Below are positions 29,501 through 34,870 of a stretch of DNA of 34,870 nucleotides, in pieces. The DNA comes from an uncultured Clostridia bacterium. Lineage in GTDB: Bacteria > Bacillota > Clostridia > TANB77 > CAG-465. The number at the start of each line of letters is the position of its first letter. Position 1 is the first letter of the stretch. Made by a program: the position numbers and the translations under genes. The notes beneath the pieces are model-generated. The model did no database searches. It saw nothing but the letters and a program-made list of their open reading frames with translations, and was not told where the DNA came from. The stretch is from positions 1-34,870 of the forward strand of contig CANQUF010000011.1 of the NCBI GenBank assembly GCA_947626975.1. The letters are read 5' to 3'.

Positions 29501-32201
29501 GAATGAAACAAATAATTATTTGCCAACAGATAATTTTCAAGAGACAAGAAGATACAAAATTGTAAATAGAACTTCATCAACTAATATTGGATTTGCAATA
29601 CTTTCTATTATATGTGCATATGATTTGAAATTTATCTCATTAGAAGATACTATAAAAAGATTAAAAAATATTTTTAATACAATTGAAAAATTAGAAAAAT
29701 GGAATGGACATCTATATAATTGGTATAATATAAAAACATTAGAACCATTAAGACCTAGATTTATATCAACTGTAGATAGTGGTAATTTTGTTGCATCTCT
29801 TTATGTTGCAAAAGAGTTTTTAAATGAAATTTCTAATAATGTAAATATTAATTCAAAATTTACTAACATACATGAAAGCGACTTAAAATATTTAAGTGAT
29901 TATATTGTCCAATTAATAGATAATACTGATTTTACTGTGTTATACGATACTAGTAGAAATTTATTTTCTATTGGATATGCCCAGGAAAACGGTAAACTTG
30001 TTGATAGTTATTATGATATGTTAATGTCAGAGAATAGAACTACAAGTTTAATAGCTATTGCATCAAGGCAAATAACATCTAAGCATTGGTTTGCACTAGC
30101 AAGAAATTTAGTTAAAGTAGATGGATACAAAGGACTATTATCTTGGTCAGGAACAGCATTTGAATACTTTATGCCATATATATTTAATAAATCATATCCG
30201 CATACTTTGATTGATCAATCTTTGTTTTTTACTCAATATAGTCAAATTAAATATGCTAAACAAAATAATGTACCATGGGGAATATCTGAAGCTGCATATG
30301 CTGTTAAGGATGATTTATTAAATTATCAGTATAAAGCGTTTGGAATACCTTGGCTTGGACTTAAACGTGGATTAAATAATTATTTAGTTATCGCTCCATA
30401 TGCTTCAATTATAATGTTGCCATTTATACCTCAAAAAGTATGTAAAAATATAAAAAGATTGAAAAGATTAGGATTATATTCTTCATATGGCTTTTATGAT
30501 TCTATTGACTATACAAAAAATCATTTAGATGAAGGTGCTGAATATGAAGTAATAAAGACTTATATGGCACATCATCAAGGTATGATACTAGCTTCTATAA
30601 ATAATTATATAAATAATGGAATTATAAAAGAAAGATTTCATTCTAATCCTGATATTAAAGCTTGCGACATATTGCTAAAAGAAAGAGAAAGAATGAAAGC
30701 TAAAATTAAAAAGACTTTAAGAGATAAAAATAATTTATTCAAACAAAAAAATGTTGAAAAATATACTTCTCATGTAAACTGTATCTATACAGAGAAAAAG
30801 TTTGTTGATGAGAATAAAGATTTTAAGCAAGAGTTAAATATTGCACTTTTAAAAGGAGGAAATATATCTGAAATAATTACTAATACTGGTGCAAGCTATA
30901 TGAATTATAAAGGAAAAATATTAAATAAACAAAGATTCTCAGATATGCAATCAACAGGTAATTTTATATATCTTACAGATAAAGTCAGTGGACATAAATT
31001 TAGTGCTACTGATGGCGATATAACTAGTGTAAATAATAAAAATTCATATAAATGTATATGGACTAGTGGAACAAATAGAGTGGAAAACTATATAGAGGAT
31101 GAAAATTTAGAGATTACAACAACCACATTTTTAGCTCCTGAATATAACGCTGAAATAAAGAAAGTAAGTATGTATAATAATAGTAATATAAGAAGAGAAA
31201 TATTAATAAATACATATTTTGAACCTGCAATGACCGATTATATGACTAATGTTGTACATCCTTCATTTAGTAATCTTCAAATTGAGACATATTATGATGA
31301 CCAATTAGATATTTTGGTTGCAAGTAAAAGGAAGAAAAATGAGGATGACACCGATTTATATGTATACTCAAGATTAGTTGGAATTGATCTTGCAAAAGAT
31401 GTAGAAACAGAAAAACAGAAATTAGTTAAAAATCCTTTACAAGCATATGATATAGATATTGTTAAATATCCTCTTTGGCCTATACTATCATATAGAGCTA
31501 CAATAATACTAGATCCTTATGAAAGGCAAGAATTTTATTATATTATTGGCGCTACTGATACAAAGTATAAAATTTCTAATTCTGTAGTTAATTTAGACAT
31601 TGAAGGAATTAAAAATCAGTTTAAGCTTACAAGTGAACTTAATAGTGTTGTTGCAAGATATCTTAAATTAGAGCACGGTAAAGCTCAAATATATAATAAT
31701 ATAGTAAGAGATGTATTATTTAAAAAACACAAAGATAATTTAAATGCAGATAAATATTGGGGAAAATCTTTACCACAATCTTTACTTTGGAAATATTCAA
31801 TATCAGGAGATTTACCTATTATTCTTGTGTATGTAGAAAAAATTGAAGATGCAGGTATAATAAATGAATTAATAAATTTCATGGATTATATTAAAAATAG
31901 AAAGATTGATATTGATATTGTTATATTAATAGATGAACCTCAAAGACAAAATGGACCTGTATATATGTATCTTAAAACTAGACTTGATAAAACAGTATTT
32001 ATAGATAATACAAGAGGAAATATTTATTTAATAAATGTTAATATATTAAACAATACTGAAATTGATTTATTATCTTTTCTTGCAAGAAAGTTTATTAGAA
32101 GTGCTGATGAGTTTTTAACTGATTCTTCACAAGATGATGTTAATTTTTCAGATGAATTATCAAAGAAAGTTATAGAAAATAACAAAAATAAGGAGGAATA
32201 G
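26583..32201 (+). CDS. Cyclic beta-1,2-glucan synthase, N-terminal polypeptide (GT84-like transferase, TM segments, glycoamylase-like/GH189-type domain, first beta-glucan-binding sandwich domain)
   Basis: LKIQTHAAGQWILDNMYIIEEQ N-terminus of NdvB/ChvB family; ITLDEDSKL and KRNHRWYRGDMQILRW glycosyltransferase motifs; SGTAFEYFMPY...WGISEAAYAVKD...GIPWLGLKRGL of the glycoamylase-like domain; SGDLPIILVYV. Confidence 0.88.
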   Translation: MKYTLNSIFKEADENYKIIEQTNRLLETTADLKIQTHAAGQWILDNMYIIEEQYEDIKEDKKRLKGKKLPIIKTNDGEKYITIFFLAYELIEKNTGYVDQNLILNCLREHQKLSYLTSEELNLFMLMLKLALLKFIARICETIDNSQLKKLEVEQILISECTDENLKKSLTNNFKLNINFRDYILDTTKIKSTNTAFVEYMSYRLKELGKKGEKYFSILTDEAEKIGFTIDEAIVKEHLEIAKSTDYMGRAILAFKQLQGINFREIFEKVNKIDLTLADDYTGEFVKCDYKTKTRYREYIIKLAKKYNLSEIYVAKKAVECSKKYKKHVGFFLIDDEKWLLKKALGKSYINNVIYNKIITPIKPFIYISSIFILSILIAYVTTFKLLVFDNIYIKTIEFILSFIFSIEIVQKFINYILRKIVHPKILPRFDFSKSIDEKYPTYIVMPTIISSVNKLEEMIKKMEVTYLANRSDNIYYMLLGDCISSDTPDIELDKDILNYAKKRLDELNKKYVDKHILFNFIYRKRVYSKGEKCYMGYERKRGALSEFNKLILGRLSQEQISKKFNIIYDDIINAKYAITLDEDSKLSLNTAKDLVGIIAHPINRPILSKNGKIVKKGYGIIQPSVGLDIESANKSIFSKIFGGFGGLDIYTTAISDVYQDVFGEAIFCGKGIYNIELFDDLLSKEIPENLVLSHDLLESSYIRAGLASDIELQDDFPSNYIAYMKRNHRWYRGDMQILRWLISPKSKINLLSKWKIFDNLRRPSLDVFLLLALILSLFYTPETFAITALIVFFTVNFGVFLSIIDVLLFGLENHTKEVQYIPIIHGIQADLLNMCYNFVLIPYKAYICINAFSLSLYRMLISHKKLLQWTTGEILEKRSKSNLMYYIKSMIINILVGIFIIIVPISKITKLDVYIIFKDFIGMSMMIAPFLAYLLGKDHLFTIKLKRKINQDDKDEILEIANRTWNFFDNMMNETNNYLPTDNFQETRRYKIVNRTSSTNIGFAILSIICAYDLKFISLEDTIKRLKNIFNTIEKLEKWNGHLYNWYNIKTLEPLRPRFISTVDSGNFVASLYVAKEFLNEISNNVNINSKFTNIHESDLKYLSDYIVQLIDNTDFTVLYDTSRNLFSIGYAQENGKLVDSYYDMLMSENRTTSLIAIASRQITSKHWFALARNLVKVDGYKGLLSWSGTAFEYFMPYIFNKSYPHTLIDQSLFFTQYSQIKYAKQNNVPWGISEAAYAVKDDLLNYQYKAFGIPWLGLKRGLNNYLVIAPYASIIMLPFIPQKVCKNIKRLKRLGLYSSYGFYDSIDYTKNHLDEGAEYEVIKTYMAHHQGMILASINNYINNGIIKERFHSNPDIKACDILLKERERMKAKIKKTLRDKNNLFKQKNVEKYTSHVNCIYTEKKFVDENKDFKQELNIALLKGGNISEIITNTGASYMNYKGKILNKQRFSDMQSTGNFIYLTDKVSGHKFSATDGDITSVNNKNSYKCIWTSGTNRVENYIEDENLEITTTTFLAPEYNAEIKKVSMYNNSNIRREILINTYFEPAMTDYMTNVVHPSFSNLQIETYYDDQLDILVASKRKKNEDDTDLYVYSRLVGIDLAKDVETEKQKLVKNPLQAYDIDIVKYPLWPILSYRATIILDPYERQEFYYIIGATDTKYKISNSVVNLDIEGIKNQFKLTSELNSVVARYLKLEHGKAQIYNNIVRDVLFKKHKDNLNADKYWGKSLPQSLLWKYSISGDLPIILVYVEKIEDAGIINELINFMDYIKNRKIDIDIVILIDEPQRQNGPVYMYLKTRLDKTVFIDNTRGNIYLINVNILNNTEIDLLSFLARKFIRSADEFLTDSSQDDVNFSDELSKKVIENNKNKEE

Positions 32202-32207
32202 ACTCAA

Positions 32208-34259
32208 ATGAAAATAGGAAATACATCCAATTATATTGCTTTTAATTCCTATGGTGGATTTACAAAGAGTAAGGATGAATATCATATTTTAAATACTAAA
32301 ACTCCATTACCTTGGTGTAATGTAATGGCTAATGAAAATTTTGGTACCATAATATCTAGTTATGGTACCGTATATACATATTTTAAAAATAGTAGAGAAT
32401 ATAAAATTACAGATTGGTGTAATGATTGGATAAATTTTACACCAGGTGAAATATTTACAGGAATATTTGAAAAAGATTATAACTTAATTTATGGATTTGG
32501 ATATAGTGTAGTTGTTGAAGAAAATGAGTATATAAAAAAATCAATGAACATATTTATTCCAAAGGATGATACTATTAAAATTCAACAGATAAATTTAGAG
32601 AATATATATGGTGAAGAAAAAGAATTGGAAATAACATATAAAATGGAAGTAGCACTTGGGGTTGCTCAAGAGACTAATAAAGAATATATAATTTCTAGAA
32701 TTAAAAATAATATTTTGGAACTTCAAAATCCTTATAGTCTAGAATTTTCGAATTGTACAGTGTTTGTAATGGTAATTGGCAATGATGATGATAATGTTTC
32801 ATATTCTTTTGATGCTGAAAATGCAACTACTAAAATTAAGATTAAAATACCAGCGTATAGTAAAATTTCATTTAGTATAATAGTTGGTGGAACTGATAAA
32901 GGTGAAGAATATATAAATTATATATATGATAAATATTCTAAAAGTAATGCTATAACTAAAGAATTTAATAAAACTAAAAAATATTGGAGAGAATTAGTAG
33001 TAAGAAATTCAAATATAGATGACGAGTATATTAATATAATGTATAGTGGTTGGTTACTTTATCAAACAATTGTATGTAGACTATACGCCAAATCAGGATT
33101 TTATCAATCAGGTGGTGCTATTGGTTTTAGAGATCAATTACAAGATTCGTTAGCTTTAATTTCATCAAAACCTGAATTTACACGAAAGCAAATAATTCTA
33201 AATGCTAGTAAGCAATTTGAAAAGGGAGATGTACTGCATTGGTGGCATGAACATAATGGAGCTGGAATTAGGACATATTTTTCAGATGATTATCTTTGGC
33301 TTGCTTATGTTTTATCTGAGTATATATCAAAAACTTCTGATTATTCAATTTTAGATATAAGGACTAATTATTTAGAAGATAAACATATGGGAAATAAACG
33401 TGAATTATATGATGTATTTCATTCTATACCAAAAGATGACAGCATATATGAACATGCTAAAAAAGCTATATTATATAGTTTGTCAAGAAAAAGCCCTAAA
33501 AACGGACTTCTTGATATTGGAGACGGTGACTGGAATGATGGATTTAGTAATATACGTGGACAGTCAGTATGGCTTACATTTTTCATGATGAATATTCTTG
33601 ATAGATTTAAAGATATTGCAAATTATATGAAAGATTTTGATATGGTTAAAATTTGTCAAAGGGAAAGACATATTTTAAAATATAGTATAATATCTAATTG
33701 TTGGGATACTGATCATTTTGTAAGGGCCTTTTTTGAAAATGGAGAAATTTTAGGAGCATATTCAAATAATGAATGTAAAATTGATTTAATTTCACAAGCA
33801 TGGGCAGTAATTTCAATGATAAATGATCTAGACGTTAAATATGAATTAAATACATGTATTCAAACTGCTAATAAATATTTAGTAGATAAAGAAAATATGA
33901 TTGTAAAATTATTATATCCACCTTTTGATAAACCTAAGAATAATCCTGGGTATATAAAAGCATATATTCCTGGGATAAGAGAAAATGGGGGACAGTATAC
34001 GCATGCTGCTACTTGGCTTGCAAAAGCATATTTTGAATTAGGTAAAAAAGATGAAGCAATAGAAATACTTAAATATATCAATCCAATATATCATAGTGAT
34101 ACAAAAGAAAAAGCAGATAGATATATGGTAGAACCATATGTAGTAGCTGCTGATATATATTCTAATCCTGAACATATAGGAAGAGGAGGGTGGACTTGGT
34201 ATACTGGTTCATCTGCTTGGAACTTTAAAATAATAGAAGATTATTTGGATAAAAAATAA
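32208..34259 (+). CDS. GH94 phosphorylase-type polypeptide corresponding to the C-terminal part of cyclic beta-1,2-glucan synthase
   Basis: NSYGGFTKSKDEYHI...TPLPWCNVMANENFGTIISSYGTVYTYFKNSREYKITDW and catalytic GDGDWNDGF; own AGGAGG RBS (32192-32197) overlapping the end of the preceding ORF. Confidence 0.88.
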   Translation: MKIGNTSNYIAFNSYGGFTKSKDEYHILNTKTPLPWCNVMANENFGTIISSYGTVYTYFKNSREYKITDWCNDWINFTPGEIFTGIFEKDYNLIYGFGYSVVVEENEYIKKSMNIFIPKDDTIKIQQINLENIYGEEKELEITYKMEVALGVAQETNKEYIISRIKNNILELQNPYSLEFSNCTVFVMVIGNDDDNVSYSFDAENATTKIKIKIPAYSKISFSIIVGGTDKGEEYINYIYDKYSKSNAITKEFNKTKKYWRELVVRNSNIDDEYINIMYSGWLLYQTIVCRLYAKSGFYQSGGAIGFRDQLQDSLALISSKPEFTRKQIILNASKQFEKGDVLHWWHEHNGAGIRTYFSDDYLWLAYVLSEYISKTSDYSILDIRTNYLEDKHMGNKRELYDVFHSIPKDDSIYEHAKKAILYSLSRKSPKNGLLDIGDGDWNDGFSNIRGQSVWLTFFMMNILDRFKDIANYMKDFDMVKICQRERHILKYSIISNCWDTDHFVRAFFENGEILGAYSNNECKIDLISQAWAVISMINDLDVKYELNTCIQTANKYLVDKENMIVKLLYPPFDKPKNNPGYIKAYIPGIRENGGQYTHAATWLAKAYFELGKKDEAIEILKYINPIYHSDTKEKADRYMVEPYVVAADIYSNPEHIGRGGWTWYTGSSAWNFKIIEDYLDKK

Positions 34260-34298
34260 TAATATATGATATATAATTTATAATTTAATTATATGTGG

Positions 34299-34495
34299 CG
34301 TTACAAGTTACTATTCAGACTACCTTGATCAGAAAATGCAAAATTAATTAAAATTTAATGTGTATTATACATAATATTGAATTTGTAATACAATTTTAAA
34401 ATATTATATTTAATTTAGAAATATAGTAATATTAAGGTTAATAATCATTTTTTATAAATTTTATAATCTTCTAGTCTGAATAGTAACCGTTACAA
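34299..34495. mobile_element. MITE-like element 2 (element 34307-34487, 181 bp; TSD CGTTACAA at 34299-34306 and 34488-34495)
   Basis: 16-bp perfect TIRs GTTACTATTCAGACTA (34307-34322) / TAGTCTGAATAGTAAC (34472-34487); exact 8-bp direct repeats outside; no ORF. Confidence 0.83.
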
Positions 34496-34526
34496 AAATA
34501 AAAAAATGTAAAAATGTAAAAAAATA

Positions 34527-34555
34527 TTGACTTTTTATAAATTTTAATGTATAAT
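34527..34555 (+). promoter_or_regulatory. Strong promoter TTGACT-N17-TATAAT for the RNA candidate
   Basis: -35 34527-34532, -10 34550-34555. Confidence 0.7.
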
Positions 34556-34561
34556 ATTGCA

Positions 34562-34800
34562 TAGAGTTTAAGTTATATATTTTTTTAATAAAAATTAAGT
34601 TTAATTATTATAGTTATTTATTATGTTTAATAAATGGAATTAGAGGGGAGATATACCATTTTATTTGCACTTATCCCTTAGGCGGAATGTCTTATTGTTT
34701 TAAGATATATCGGTTCAACTCCGTTTGAGTGCGCATAGTCATTTTTATTAACCTCCCGTTTAATGGCATATACTAAAAGTATATGTCATTAAATTTTTTA
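34562..34800 (+). ncRNA. Structured non-coding RNA candidate (family unknown), with terminator at its 3' end
   Basis: Promoter upstream, no ORF, nested pairings GGGAG/CTCCC (34646-34650 with 34753-34757), GCACT/AGTGC (34667-34671 with 34728-34732), ATGTCTTA/TAAGATAT hairpin (34687-34708), CGG-TTCAACT-CCG T-loop-like hairpin (34711-34723), terminator at 34761-34799. Locally more GC-rich than surrounding intergenic DNA. Confidence 0.65.
34761..34799 (+). terminator. Terminator of the RNA candidate
   Basis: TAATGGCATATAC-TAAAA-GTATATGTCATTA then T6. Confidence 0.85.
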
Positions 34801-34870
34801 TATAATAGGAAAGTCATACCGAAAAAATTCAAAAAAGTGTAGGTTAACATAATAGTACTATACTAATAAA

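Noticed and set aside
33400-33588. Plus-strand 62-aa ORF inside the GH94 gene
   Set aside because: Alternative frame of a clear enzyme; no RBS.
34701-34740. Possible tRNA because of the GGTTCAACTCC T-arm-like sequence
   Set aside because: No 7-bp acceptor stem, anticodon arm or D-arm at the required distances; only a T-loop-like hairpin.

Overview
Low-GC window that looks like an endospore-forming Clostridia-type Firmicute. From left to right it contains: (1) the C-terminus of a truncated CDS; (2) a giant multidomain surface protein whose 3' end carries two apparent +1 frameshifts; (3) a membrane-anchored thioredoxin-fold protein lacking the CxxC cysteines; (4) rny (RNase Y); (5) a tandem array of four paralogous surface proteins, each with signal peptide, CBM26-like module, FIVAR-type helical repeats and xPxTG sorting signal, with shared promoters, two with perfect Spo0A-box-like sites, and a ~699-bp near-identical 3' block in copies 3 and 4; (6) a housekeeping stretch: Yip1-like, small membrane protein, DUF421/DUF4363, dapA, ysxC, serS, DUF4364, cmk, plsC, typA; (7) a BclA-like collagen exosporium protein; (8) a cyclic beta-1,2-glucan synthase split exactly between the transferase part and the GH94 part; (9) a promoter-to-terminator structured RNA candidate of unknown family at the right end. 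Two small non-coding elements (215 and 181 bp), each with 16-bp perfect terminal inverted repeats and exact 8-bp target duplications, sit immediately upstream of promoters and appear to be previously unlabelled MITEs. All family assignments come from reading the sequence and were not checked against databases.
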